18,033 bases of DNA from Flavobacteriales bacterium UBA3442 (GCA_002378565.1 DFSH01000070.1:1-18033); one strand, 5' to 3'. Shown: positions 1-8,354, numbered from the stretch's first letter. Made by a program: numbers and translations. Notes: generated from the letters alone by a model not told the origin.

Positions 1-2180
1 AAAAAGATAAAAAAGCCAGCAAAGAGAACCACCGAAGTGTAGAACATGGAGATGCCAGTCTCTTGAATTGCCTTGATGGCTGCGTCCCGAATGCTTCCGC
101 CATTAAGAACCAGCTCCTGTCGGTAGCGGGCCAAATAGTGCAGGGTGTCATCCACAGAAATACCAAAGGCAATCGAAAAGGTCAACACTGTTGAGGGCTT
201 GATCGGGATCTGAAACCAACCCATCAGGCCTGCAGTCATGATCAAGGGAAGCAAATTTGGGATGATGGAAATCACCACCATGCGTGGGGTTTTGAACAGG
301 ACTGCCATCAGGGCAGAAATGATCAAAATGGCTAGACCCAAGCTCAACAAGAGATTGTTAATTAGGAAATCCGTGCTACGCATGAATAACACAGAGACGC
401 CACTCAGTGTTACACCTATTTCATCGGTGTCAAAGGACGCCTCTGCCAGGGCATGAACATCCTCGAGCAACAGCATCATGTCCTCGTACATCAGATCTTC
501 AATCTGAATAATGATGTGCAACTTGCTTTCATCTGCATTGATAAGGGATGATGCCATGGTCGAAACCATGGCAGTATCTAACACAGGAAGGACACCCACA
601 ATAGCACTCCGCTCCTCCGCTGATGGGAGCGTGTAGTCATCGGGGCTTCCCCCCATGTAGCCTTGTCGGCCAAACTTCAACACATCCACCATGGAAAATG
701 GTCGACTGACGTGATCCAGTTTCATGATGGCTTGTTGGAACGTATCTACTGATTCCAAAACCTCAGTTGACCATACCCCACCAGGTACTTTGGTGTCAAT
801 GAGCACGTCCAAAGGCACCACGCCACCCAACTCACGCTCAAAGAATCGCACCTGTTGTACCATGGGGGATGCCTCGCTGAAATCTGCCGTAAGGTTGCCC
901 GTGGTTTTCAGTCGAAGCATCCCCGCTGCAGTAAGCACCACAATCAAGAAGGCAAACAGATAGGTCCACTTTCGGTGGTGCATGACCACTTTAATCAGCC
1001 AATTGATCCATGATCGGACCCATCCTTGATTCAAATGCTCATAATGCCGATCCGATGGCCTAGGCAACCAGGAGTAGAGCACCGGGAGCAAGGTGATCGA
1101 CGCAGCAAAAACCACCAAAATGCTCAAAGATGATCCGATGGCAAAATTGACAAGAGGCGTAGAGCTGGTGAAAATGAAGGTGGCAAAACCCATCGCGGTG
1201 GTCAAATTGGTCAACAAAGCCACGCTGCCGATCTTATTCACGGTGTGATGCAAGGCCGGCAATACTTCTTTGTCTACAGCATACACTGAATGGTATTTGT
1301 TGATGAAGAATATGCAGTTAGGCACTGCAATGACAATCAACAAGGGCGGGATCATGCCGCTGAAAATGCTTAGGTTGTGGCCAAATATACCCATGATACC
1401 AAAGGTTCCAGCCAATCCCACGCCGACAATGGACAAGGCAATGATTGCAGATCTAAGGCTTTTGAGCATCAACAGCATGATCAATATGGTCACAATGCAG
1501 GTCAGGACAATGAATATATTGATCTCAGACTGAATGCTCTGAGCATTGCTTAATCGCAAATAAGGCAATCCCGACATGTTCACGTCAATGCCTGTGTTGC
1601 GTTCAAATCGCTTGATTTCTGCCGCAAGCTGATCCAACAAAGCAAAAGCTGCAGTGCTGTAGTTTGCGTGGTCAGAGATGGACACCATCATCAAATGGGT
1701 GCGCCCATCATCATTGCGGAGCATGCCGCGGTAAAATGGTAAATCCTCGTATTGGTCGCGCAAGGCAAAGCCCTGTCGAGGTGATTTCAAAGGGCCTACC
1801 ATCAGGGGGAAAGGCTGCATGGCTTGGCCTTCAGCCTCATCCATGTATAGATCCAAGGCATTGTGTATGGAAAGCACCGAAAGGACCTCTGGGGTGTTTT
1901 CAATGCGCTTGGCTAAGTCCTGCCATTGGTTCATTACCGACGGGGTAAAGAAGGACTCAGCTTTGGCGCCCAAAACAATCAGGTTGGCGCTTTGGGTAAA
2001 CTCCGATTGAAAATCCGTATACTCCACCATGGCAGGATCATCCTCTGGCAGCATTTTAGGCAGATCATAGGATACAGCTACATTGCGGCCCATGAAGGCC
2101 ATGCCTGCGGTGAAAACCAACCAAAAACCAACCACAAAAAGTCGGTTTGACATCAAGAAAACTGCAATCCTAGCCCACAT
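1..2180 (-). CDS. RND/MMPL-superfamily exporter, C-terminus cut by window edge
   Basis: This is an inner-membrane exporter of the RND superfamily (MMPL/SSD type, as in COG1033), probably proton-driven; the substrate is unknown. I translated 726 codons with no stop. The layout is the duplicated RND plan: membrane segment 1 near residues 13-30, a soluble loop to about 218, segments near 220-238, 245-265, 273-295, 322-340 and 350-372, a second half starting with a segment near 406-421, another soluble loop, then segments near 607-628, 635-655, 662-685 and from 712. The second half carries GISVDDTLHY (residues 673-681) with the acidic pair expected of the proton relay; the matching place in the first half has Asn288 (AVPNC), not Asp. 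The ATG at 2180 is the only ATG after the in-frame TAG at 2211-2213. It lies 37 bases after the cyclase gene and is the last visible gene of the minus-strand chain. Family members are usually somewhat under 800 residues, so perhaps 50 are missing. Confidence 0.9.
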   Translation of the reverse strand, partial: MWARIAVFLMSNRLFVVGFWLVFTAGMAFMGRNVAVSYDLPKMLPEDDPAMVEYTDFQSEFTQSANLIVLGAKAESFFTPSVMNQWQDLAKRIENTPEVLSVLSIHNALDLYMDEAEGQAMQPFPLMVGPLKSPRQGFALRDQYEDLPFYRGMLRNDDGRTHLMMVSISDHANYSTAAFALLDQLAAEIKRFERNTGIDVNMSGLPYLRLSNAQSIQSEINIFIVLTCIVTILIMLLMLKSLRSAIIALSIVGVGLAGTFGIMGIFGHNLSIFSGMIPPLLIVIAVPNCIFFINKYHSVYAVDKEVLPALHHTVNKIGSVALLTNLTTAMGFATFIFTSSTPLVNFAIGSSLSILVVFAASITLLPVLYSWLPRPSDRHYEHLNQGWVRSWINWLIKVVMHHRKWTYLFAFLIVVLTAAGMLRLKTTGNLTADFSEASPMVQQVRFFERELGGVVPLDVLIDTKVPGGVWSTEVLESVDTFQQAIMKLDHVSRPFSMVDVLKFGRQGYMGGSPDDYTLPSAEERSAIVGVLPVLDTAMVSTMASSLINADESKLHIIIQIEDLMYEDMMLLLEDVHALAEASFDTDEIGVTLSGVSVLFMRSTDFLINNLLLSLGLAILIISALMAVLFKTPRMVVISIIPNLLPLIMTAGLMGWFQIPIKPSTVLTFSIAFGISVDDTLHYLARYRQELVLNGGSIRDAAIKAIQETGISMFYTSVVLFAGFFIF

Positions 2181-2216
2181 AGTTGGCAAAGGTACTGACC
2201 GAAGGCTTGCCTAGGG

Positions 2217-2957
2217 TCACAAAATCTCTTTAGGGTAAATGATCGGCCGACAAGGCGCGGCATCATTTTCGATAGCTGCTACCTGCAGGTTCAATGCGTA
2301 CGCTCCATCTGAAACGGATGGCGGAATATGAATCAACTCGGTGATAGTGGCTTCATGGCGTGCCTGGCTGCCGGCATTCACCTCGTTGGCTGACAAGCCC
2401 CAAAAGGCACGATGTGCCGCCAATGCACCTCCATCCTCCTCTGGGTCAATGCTGGGGCTTTCCGTTAGCAACTCTGTGACTGACTCACTGGCCAACCAAG
2501 CCGCAGCTTCGGGGTGCAAATAAGGCCAATTGCAGTTGCTATGGTCCCGTTTGCTCACATCCATGGTGGATGGCAAGGTCCTCAATGCAATGGCGCGATC
2601 CAAGGGGCCATCACCCAATGCGGATTGGATGTCTGACAGCGTGATGCAAAGGCCATGATCTTCACTGCCATCAACCGTGACAAGGGTCAAAGGAATCAAC
2701 AGTGGCCAACGCAAAAGATGGATAGGGTGATCGCCTTTGCAGACATGGCCTAGGGTTTCTGTGTGGCTGCCATGCGCATGGGGGTTCAAGGTCAAATCGG
2801 TGAAATTCACCGACCCACCAAGGTCAACAGAACCCTTCCATTCTCCTAAAACCACTGGTTTTTTTTGCATGCCGCCGATGTACCAGGCCCTTGCCAGGCC
2901 TTCCATCACTGGCAGGCTTAAATCGATGCCTTGTGGCAAATCTGCGGATTGTTGCAT
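2217..2957 (-). CDS. Cyclase-family metal-dependent hydrolase (kynurenine formamidase-like fold)
   Basis: The 246-residue protein belongs to the putative cyclase family (PF04199), cytoplasmic metal-dependent hydrolases that include bacterial kynurenine formamidase KynB. The metal-site motif is NPHAHGSHTETLGH (residues 58-71), followed by a later SxD...HR segment (Ser169, Asp171, His182) and Glu207 in TELIHIP. KynB has HxGTHxD, with four residues between start and end His. Here the first His (H60) is five residues before H65, and Glu67 takes the place of Asp. This resembles an NPHxxGTHTE form that I recall from Bacteroidota relatives, so a formamidase function should not be assumed. No signal peptide is visible. 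It starts only three bases after the hemW stop, so the two are surely co-transcribed. An aldehyde dehydrogenase of kynurenine-pathway type lies 4 kb away in a different transcription unit. Family confidence is high and substrate confidence is low. Confidence 0.85.
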   Translation of the reverse strand: MQQSADLPQGIDLSLPVMEGLARAWYIGGMQKKPVVLGEWKGSVDLGGSVNFTDLTLNPHAHGSHTETLGHVCKGDHPIHLLRWPLLIPLTLVTVDGSEDHGLCITLSDIQSALGDGPLDRAIALRTLPSTMDVSKRDHSNCNWPYLHPEAAAWLASESVTELLTESPSIDPEEDGGALAAHRAFWGLSANEVNAGSQARHEATITELIHIPPSVSDGAYALNLQVAAIENDAAPCRPIIYPKEIL

Positions 2958-2960
2958 GGC

Positions 2961-4091
2961 TTAAAGGTCGGTATTGTCAGTGATAAATCCAGCAGCAGCA
3001 ATGGCATCTGACCACATCATGCCTGCGTCGGTTAATTTCCATCGGTCTTCCAGGCGGAGCATGTGGCCTTTAGCAATGGCATCTGACCACAAATGGTCCA
3101 AGGTCTCAGCCCATTTCCCTGCATGACTTCGCTGGAACCCAAGGTCAGTTCGAAGGCCTGTCATCAGTTGTTCATTGCGGCGTTCGATTGGGCCTAAAGT
3201 CTCCAGCTCAAAACCCAATGAATCTCCTGCTTTCATGGCCTTGATGTACATCGGGTTGTTAGCTACATTCAAACGCCGCTCCCACTGCCCATCAAAGGAG
3301 TGCGCCCCCGAACCAATGCCCACATAGGCCTCGCCTCGCCAATAAGCAGCGTTATGGCTGGCTTCAAATCCAGGCTGGCAACTGTTGCTCAACTCATAGG
3401 TCAACCAGCCTTGCTCCCGAAGGTGAGATCGGTGCCACATAAAGTCTTCCACACTTCGCTCATCCATTGGCTTTGAGATTTTCCCTGAAGCAATGTCTGC
3501 ATGCAAGACTGTTTTGTCTTCCACAGTCAGGCCATAGGTTGACAGATGCGGTATATCCATCGCCAAAGCTTGCCCCACCTGATCCTGCCAATAAGCCAGG
3601 CTTGTTTCAGGGAGGCCATAGATCAAATCCATGGTGATGTGACTGAGTCCCGCATCTTGCAAGCGTTTGATGGCATCGACAGCTTGGCTGGCATTGTGTG
3701 CGCGATTCATCCACTGCAGCTGGCTGTCTTCAAAGGACTGCACACCCAAGCTGATGCGGTTCACGCCAGCTTGTATCCAGTGGTCAATGGATCGGTCATC
3801 AACATCTTCTGGGTTGGCCTCCAAGGTGACTTCAGCGCCTGCTTGCAATGGCGCATGGCTCGTCGCTGTGTCTATCAGGGATTGAATCTGTTGCGCAGTC
3901 AAAACCGATGGTGTACCACCGCCAAAATACACAGTTTGCCAACTGTCAACCTGGCCCATGCGATGGGCCATTTCCTGCCTCATGGCATCGACCATGTCAT
4001 CCATGGTTTTCCACGATGTGGAGAAGTGGAAGTTGCAATAGGTGCATGCCTTGCGGCAGTATGGCACGTGGATGTAGAGGCCCTGCCCCAT
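2961..4091 (-). CDS. hemW: Radical SAM heme chaperone HemW
   Basis: HemW is a cytoplasmic radical SAM protein that binds heme and is thought to deliver it to respiratory enzymes; it was long misannotated as oxygen-independent coproporphyrinogen III oxidase. The N-terminus has the [4Fe-4S] motif CxxxCxxC (C12, C16, C19) followed by N-F. HemN has a fourth Cys directly after this (CxxxCxxCxC), so this is HemW and not HemN. Further marks are YFGGGTPS (residues 55-62, SAM binding) and HNAAYW plus GIGSGAHS (246-266), with the HemN C-terminal domain after that. At 376 residues it matches the roughly 380 of E. coli HemW. I chose the ATG at 4091, which shares its first base with the kinase stop codon (TGATG); an in-frame TTG one codon earlier is less likely. 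Coupled translation with the upstream kinase is probable. Confidence 0.95.
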   Translation of the reverse strand: MGQGLYIHVPYCRKACTYCNFHFSTSWKTMDDMVDAMRQEMAHRMGQVDSWQTVYFGGGTPSVLTAQQIQSLIDTATSHAPLQAGAEVTLEANPEDVDDRSIDHWIQAGVNRISLGVQSFEDSQLQWMNRAHNASQAVDAIKRLQDAGLSHITMDLIYGLPETSLAYWQDQVGQALAMDIPHLSTYGLTVEDKTVLHADIASGKISKPMDERSVEDFMWHRSHLREQGWLTYELSNSCQPGFEASHNAAYWRGEAYVGIGSGAHSFDGQWERRLNVANNPMYIKAMKAGDSLGFELETLGPIERRNEQLMTGLRTDLGFQRSHAGKWAETLDHLWSDAIAKGHMLRLEDRWKLTDAGMMWSDAIAAAGFITDNTDL

Positions 4092-5230
4092 CAAGTCAGC
4101 GGAAGTTCAATCCGAAAGGTGCTCCCCGAACTAGGGCTGCTTACAATCACCGACAGCTTGCCGCCATGGCTTCGCTCAACGATGCGCTTGGCCAAGGATA
4201 GGCCTAACCCCCATCCACGGGTTTTTGTGGTGAATCCTGGTTCAAATACCCTGCGGCGCAGAGACGAGCTCATGCCCTTGCCATTGTCAGTGATGTCAAT
4301 GACAAGGTGATTTCCCAGCCTGACACAAGCCAATTTGACTTCACCGCTTTCGCCCTCCAAGGCATCCACCCCATTGCGAATGATGTTTTCTAATACCCAA
4401 CTCAGCAGCACTGGCTGCATGGCAATGTCAGGTAAGTTGTTTTCACATTGGATGTCCAACTTGACCGATTTAGGCAAGCGTTTAGCCACATAGCTTGTCA
4501 TGCCTTCAATGACATCCTTGATATTGCCTGGCTCTCTGGCATCTTCTGCGCCAATTTTTGAAAAGCGATCCGCAACGGTTTGCAAGCGGTTCACATCCTT
4601 GCGGATTTCTGACATAGCCGCTGCACTGTATCCCTTTTGTTCAAGCAACTCAATCCAACCGTAAAGCGCTGACAAGGGGGTGCCTAGTTGGTGGGCGGTT
4701 TCGCGAGCAAGACCTGTCCATACCCTGTCCTGTTCTGCTTTTCTTGCCCGGGAAAAGGCTGCATAAGCTAAGGCTACATAGCAAAAAATAATCCCTAACA
4801 ACAATTTTGGGTAGAGCCTGAGTCGCTTCAAATGGAGGGACTCATCCTGGTAAATGTATTGGTTCACGCCGGGCAGGACCTCAAGGGGGATAGCGTCTGC
4901 ATAGGCCTTCATGACCTCAAGTCGAGCCTGTTGACGGCTTGTTGTGCTGTCACTGATTGCTAGATTTCTTGTGCTGATCACCCGGTCCTGATCATCGGTC
5001 AAGATCAAGGGAATGGACTGATTCATTTCCAAGATGCTTGTGGCCAAGGTTAGATCTGTGCCTGGATCGCTTTGTGTGACTTGTTCCACTGCCTGAGCCC
5101 ATAAATCCACGCGTCGCTGCTCCTCCTTGCTCAGCTGACTGGCCAACTGTTCCGTGTACATCCACGTCAGGACGCCAATGGCCACAGCCAGCCCCATCAG
5201 TCCCACTTTCACATTTCCTTTGCCTGTCAT
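4091..5230 (-). CDS. Membrane sensor histidine kinase
   Basis: This 379-residue two-component sensor kinase has a first membrane helix at about 6-25, an extracytoplasmic sensing region of roughly 115 residues with no recognisable domain, a second helix at about 141-160, then the kinase core. The H-box is ARETAHQLGTPLSALYGW with His180 as likely phosphoacceptor; the Q-L-G-T-P-L form is common in Bacteroidota kinases and departs from the usual HELRTPL. The N-box is ENIIRNGVDAL (281-291), the G1 box DNGKGM (315-320), the F-box EPGFTTK (330-336) and the G2 box GWGLGLSLAKRI (339-350), so the ATP lid is complete. No response regulator gene adjoins it in this window, so its partner is elsewhere. The sequence AAGGAAAG directly before the ATG is one of few Shine-Dalgarno-like sites here. 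It is the first gene of the chain kinase-hemW-cyclase-RND and diverges from the secreted-protein gene at 5319. Confidence 0.93.
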   Translation of the reverse strand: MTGKGNVKVGLMGLAVAIGVLTWMYTEQLASQLSKEEQRRVDLWAQAVEQVTQSDPGTDLTLATSILEMNQSIPLILTDDQDRVISTRNLAISDSTTSRQQARLEVMKAYADAIPLEVLPGVNQYIYQDESLHLKRLRLYPKLLLGIIFCYVALAYAAFSRARKAEQDRVWTGLARETAHQLGTPLSALYGWIELLEQKGYSAAAMSEIRKDVNRLQTVADRFSKIGAEDAREPGNIKDVIEGMTSYVAKRLPKSVKLDIQCENNLPDIAMQPVLLSWVLENIIRNGVDALEGESGEVKLACVRLGNHLVIDITDNGKGMSSSLRRRVFEPGFTTKTRGWGLGLSLAKRIVERSHGGKLSVIVSSPSSGSTFRIELPLT

Positions 5231-5290
5231 CTTTCCTTGATTGCATGCAAGGTAATGGCTGCCTACCCTTCCTTGTGTCTTTATTCAAGG

Positions 5291-5298
5291 TATCTTTG
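5291..5298 (+). promoter_or_regulatory. Probable -7 promoter element for the T9SS protein gene
   Basis: TATCTTTG matches the Bacteroidota sigma-ABfr -7 consensus TAnnTTTG exactly. It lies 20 bases before the ATG at 5319, which would give a short leader of roughly 15 bases. A clear -33 TTTG is not seen: the nearest TTG is at 5273-5275, only 15 bases away. The site sits in the 88-base divergent gap between this gene and the histidine kinase. Confidence 0.5.
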
Positions 5299-5318
5299 TT
5301 TCAATCCAATCAAAACCC

Positions 5319-6125
5319 ATGAGAACAGTCCTACTTACCCTAGCCATCGCAACCATGGCCATTCCAGCTCTGACTAACAATGGTGGCGCTCCTGCTGGGA
5401 AATCAGGCTCGCCAAAAAGCAACAACGCGACTTGCAACACCAGCTACTGTCACAGCGGACCAGCAGTCAGCACACAAAGCATCTCTGTGACCACTGACAT
5501 CCCCACAGATGGTTACGTGGACAATGGCAGTTACAGCATCACTGTGACAATGACTGACGGCGGCACAAGTGCGCCAAAAATGGGTTTCACGGCTTCTGTA
5601 GAGGACGCATCCAACCATCAGGGCATCTTGTCTGCAGGTACAGGTTCACAAATCCAAGGCAACAATTATGTCACCCACACATCCAGTAGCACCAGCTCAT
5701 CCAGCGGTTCCAACAGTTGGACTTTTGGATGGAATGCCGGCACTGCACCAGACAACACCTTGATTTACGTGGCAGGTAATTTTGCCAACAACGATGGGTC
5801 AAACGGCGGGGATGTGATCGCCAGCATGTCCATGGGGTTGACGCGTAGCCATGTCAGCTTGGACGAGCCCCTAGGCATGACCATGACCATCATGCCAAAC
5901 CCTTCAAGTCAGTGGCTGAAAATTGACGCAACATTTGCCACAAGCAAAGGCACCCTTAACATCACTGACCTTCAAGGCCGGTTAATCAGATCCCAGTCTT
6001 GGACAGCTGCAGACGCTGCAGGCAAACTGATTGACGTGCGCGACTTAGCCAACGGAACCTACTTGTTGCGTCTGAGCATGCAAGACGGCCAGTCCATCGG
6101 GCAACCTTTCATTGTTCGCCACTAA
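5319..6125 (+). CDS. Secreted choice-of-anchor V-like protein with Cx4CH motif and T9SS type A sorting tail
   Basis: The 268-residue protein has an N-terminal signal peptide (hydrophobic stretch at residues 4-18). It then carries GGAPAGKSGSP (22-32) and C39-NTSY-C44-H45. This order, a GAPAG-type segment followed by a CxxCH-like motif and a beta-rich domain, is what I know from Bacteroidota choice-of-anchor V / Reeler-like proteins. The motif spacing here is four residues, not the two of standard c-type heme sites, so heme attachment is uncertain. A beta-sandwich-like region follows, with a Ser/Thr-rich linker at 121-132. The C-terminus (about 187-268) is a Por secretion tail: MPNPSSQWLKI, NITDLQGRLI, DLANGTYLLRL and a short end on QPFIVRH. 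That predicts export by the Sec and type IX systems to the surface or medium. The function is unknown. The gene has its own promoter-like element upstream and probably continues into the beta-barrel gene. Confidence 0.85.
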   Translation: MRTVLLTLAIATMAIPALTNNGGAPAGKSGSPKSNNATCNTSYCHSGPAVSTQSISVTTDIPTDGYVDNGSYSITVTMTDGGTSAPKMGFTASVEDASNHQGILSAGTGSQIQGNNYVTHTSSSTSSSSGSNSWTFGWNAGTAPDNTLIYVAGNFANNDGSNGGDVIASMSMGLTRSHVSLDEPLGMTMTIMPNPSSQWLKIDATFATSKGTLNITDLQGRLIRSQSWTAADAAGKLIDVRDLANGTYLLRLSMQDGQSIGQPFIVRH

Positions 6126-6181
6126 ACAACACTTTAGCTATGGGAATCGCTTTTGGCACACAATTGGCAAGGCATGTAGGC

Positions 6182-6775
6182 ATGAAATACCTTCTGCTTG
6201 TTGCCTTCCTTGTTTCAGGGTTCCATCTAGCCGCTCAAGACAGCGACTTGAACTTTTACCTGCGCTCAGGAATCAACTTCAACACCAGCTCATTGGGGCT
6301 GGATTCTGGACTGACCAGTGCTGGTCAAATCCTCAACCAAGAGATCCCTAACAACGGCTACCACCTTGGCTTTTCCTTGAGAGAGTACAAAAATGATGGG
6401 CAGTTTTTGGCATTGGACGCTGGCTACCATGAAACCTCTTTTGATCTGGTTGGCATTGACCCCAATGGCAACCCTGTCACCCAAACATTGACCAGCCAGA
6501 CCATTCAGGCTGCAATCAGTCCAGGCTTTCGCTTGTTTCGATTCATCCGCGCTCAGGCTGGCATCAATTGTGTCTTTCAGCTCAATGAGGACTTTCAGTC
6601 CACGTTTGACAGCTACAAGCTGGGCTATCGGCTAGGCTCTGGTTTGGATTTTGGAAATATTTCCATTGACGCCATGTACATTGCCTCTTTCATGTCTACC
6701 GATGGCACGTTTAGCAACATCCCTTTGAGCAGCAACACATCCAATTATTTATTGGGTTTGAGCGTGAAACTTTGA
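6182..6775 (+). CDS. Small outer-membrane beta-barrel protein
   Basis: I take the ATG at 6182, not the in-frame ATG at 6140, because the protein then begins directly with a good signal peptide, MKYLLLVAFLVSGFHLAAQ, cut after about residue 19. The mature part (about 178 residues) is made of alternating amphipathic strands (for example LGFSLREY, FLALDAGYHE, AAISPGFRLFRFIRAQAGI, YRLGSGLDFGNISIDAMYIA). It ends in YLLGLSVKL, close to the aromatic/hydrophobic terminal strand used by outer-membrane barrels. This resembles the small outer-membrane porin-like families common in Bacteroidota; I cannot name its function. It follows the T9SS protein by 56 bases on the same strand, with no terminator between, so it is probably co-transcribed, and a strong terminator follows it. 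Confidence 0.75.
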   Translation: MKYLLLVAFLVSGFHLAAQDSDLNFYLRSGINFNTSSLGLDSGLTSAGQILNQEIPNNGYHLGFSLREYKNDGQFLALDAGYHETSFDLVGIDPNGNPVTQTLTSQTIQAAISPGFRLFRFIRAQAGINCVFQLNEDFQSTFDSYKLGYRLGSGLDFGNISIDAMYIASFMSTDGTFSNIPLSSNTSNYLLGLSVKL

Positions 6776-6860
6776 GTTTGGCACGCCTTTTGAAATACTC
6801 TTGACCGAGAGTCCTGCGTTTAGGTGATTTTGTGTTAATGTTTAGTAGTCTCTCGACTAA

Positions 6861-6884
6861 AGCCCTGTTTCGACAGGGTTTTTT
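6861..6884 (+). terminator. Rho-independent terminator with UUCG loop
   Basis: The stem CCCTGT (6863-6868) pairs perfectly with ACAGGG (6873-6878) around a TTCG tetraloop and is followed by six T residues (6879-6884). A6861 and G6862 can extend the stem through A-U and G-U pairs. It ends the plus-strand unit 5319-6775. On the minus strand the tail is only CTTTAG, so termination of the aldehyde dehydrogenase unit here would be weaker. Confidence 0.9.
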
Positions 6885-6911
6885 GTTGCCCGCAATCCAG
6901 GCAACCTAGGG

Positions 6912-8354
6912 CTATGTCAAATGGATGTAAACATTCTTTGGCTCGGTGAAAAAACGCAAGGCTTCAAAGCCACCTTCCCTTCCTACGCCACTGGCCTTCA
7001 CGCCACCAAAAGGTGTTCTGAGGTCCCTGACCAGCCAACTGTTCACCCAAACAATCCCTGCATGCACCTCGCTGGCAACCCGGTGGGCACGTTTGAGGTT
7101 GTTTGTCCATACTGTCGCGCTCAGGCCATAGTTGGTGGCGTTGGCCAATTCCAGCGCCTCCTGCTCAGTGTCAAAGGGCATGATGGTGACCACGGGGCCA
7201 AATATTTCCTCTTGGTTGGTCCTGCAATCCATGTTCAGTCCGGTGATGATGGTGGGATTCACGTAGAACCCGCCCTTGGCATCACCCTCCATTGTAGGGC
7301 TTGCCCCACCACATTCCACAGTTCCACCTTCATCGATTGCCAGCTGAATGTAGCTGAGAATTTTGTCCCTGTGAGCTTGTGAAACCACAGCGCCAATCTG
7401 CACCCCCGTTTGATCCGGCGGTCCGACCCTGAGCTGCTTGGTCTTAGCAACAAAAGCCTTGACAAAGCGATCATAGATGGGTCGTTCCACCAAGATGCGG
7501 CTGCCACAGAGGCAAATCTGCCCTTGGTTGGCAAAGGAGGATCGCATGGTGGTGCTGAGCATGGTGTCAAAGTCACAATCCGCAAACAGGATGTTGGGGT
7601 TCTTGCCACCCAACTCCAAGCTCAACTTCTTGAATAGAGGTGCAGCAATCCGACTGATGTGCTTGCCGGTTTCTGAACCACCCGTGAAACTGATGATTGG
7701 CACCTCAGGATGGCTGACCAATTGCTCACCAACGCCGGGTCCCGTGCCATGAACAATGTTCAAAACGCCTTTAGGGAAGTTCACCTCATCCAGGATTTGA
7801 GACAGTAAATAGGCAGTGGCTGGTGTGATCTCAGAGGGCTTTGCCACCACTGTGTTTCCCGCAGCCAGAGCTGGGGCAATTTTCCAAGTGAACAAGTACA
7901 GGGGGAGGTTCCAGGGGCTGATGCATGCAGCCACCCCAATGGGTCGACGCAAGGTGTAATTGAAGCCTTGATCACCCATGTCATGGGACTCACTGACATC
8001 GTGAAGAATAGCCGTCGCATAAAAGGCAAAATTGTCTCTGGCGCGTGGGATATCCACAGATTGAGCCAGCTTCAAAGGCTTGCCATTGTCCGTGGATTCC
8101 GCTTGTGCCAGCTCATCCAATCGTTCATTGATGCCATTGGCCACAGCCATCATGTGCTCACTTCGCTCTGCAGCTGTCAGCTTGGACCAGGAAGGGAAAG
8201 CAGCCTTTGCTGCCTTCACTGCTGATTCCACATCTGCTTGACCGCTGTCGGGAATGCTGCCATAAACCTGACCCGTTGCGGGGTTCACATTGTTCAGTGT
8301 GCGTCCAGAACTTGCCTTTGCAAACTGGCCATCGATGTAGTTGAGAATTTCCAT
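6912..8354 (-). CDS. Aldehyde dehydrogenase, 2-aminomuconate semialdehyde dehydrogenase (ALDH8A1) type
   Basis: This NAD(P)-dependent aldehyde dehydrogenase has 480 residues, the full family length. Catalytic Cys281 lies in GQICLC, general base Glu247 in LELGGK, Asn149 in SPWNLP, the cofactor loop in SFTGG (222-226) and Glu383 in EEIFGP. By recall it is strikingly like human ALDH8A1 and bacterial AmnC/NbaE: shared stretches include ISPWNLPLYL-TWKIAP, VSHPEVP-ISFTG, and RSSFANQG-ICLC. Two arginines recalled as binding the carboxylate of 2-aminomuconate semialdehyde have plausible matches in IPRARDNF (R104 or R106) and WLVRDL (R443). This suggests oxidation of a muconate-type semialdehyde in tryptophan/kynurenine or aromatic breakdown, but the rest of that pathway is not in the window. 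I start at the ATG at 8354, giving MEILNYIDGQF, the normal family N-terminus; the open frame continues upstream into the SDR gene but that part has no family similarity. It is the last gene of the pepP-MT-SDR-ALDH chain. Confidence 0.9.
   Translation of the reverse strand: MEILNYIDGQFAKASSGRTLNNVNPATGQVYGSIPDSGQADVESAVKAAKAAFPSWSKLTAAERSEHMMAVANGINERLDELAQAESTDNGKPLKLAQSVDIPRARDNFAFYATAILHDVSESHDMGDQGFNYTLRRPIGVAACISPWNLPLYLFTWKIAPALAAGNTVVAKPSEITPATAYLLSQILDEVNFPKGVLNIVHGTGPGVGEQLVSHPEVPIISFTGGSETGKHISRIAAPLFKKLSLELGGKNPNILFADCDFDTMLSTTMRSSFANQGQICLCGSRILVERPIYDRFVKAFVAKTKQLRVGPPDQTGVQIGAVVSQAHRDKILSYIQLAIDEGGTVECGGASPTMEGDAKGGFYVNPTIITGLNMDCRTNQEEIFGPVVTIMPFDTEQEALELANATNYGLSATVWTNNLKRAHRVASEVHAGIVWVNSWLVRDLRTPFGGVKASGVGREGGFEALRFFTEPKNVYIHLT

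Noticed and set aside
3546..4310. Long plus-strand open frame (254 codons) opposite hemW and the kinase
   Set aside because: It is antisense to two genes with complete motif sets, and its translation shows no domain-like order.
6140..6181. Earlier in-frame ATG of the beta-barrel gene
   Set aside because: It would put 14 residues, including a charged RH pair, before an otherwise ideal signal peptide.
6806..6856. CGAGAG...CTCTCG inverted repeat after the beta-barrel gene
   Set aside because: Only six pairs over a long loop, in a gap already explained by a strong terminator; probably chance.
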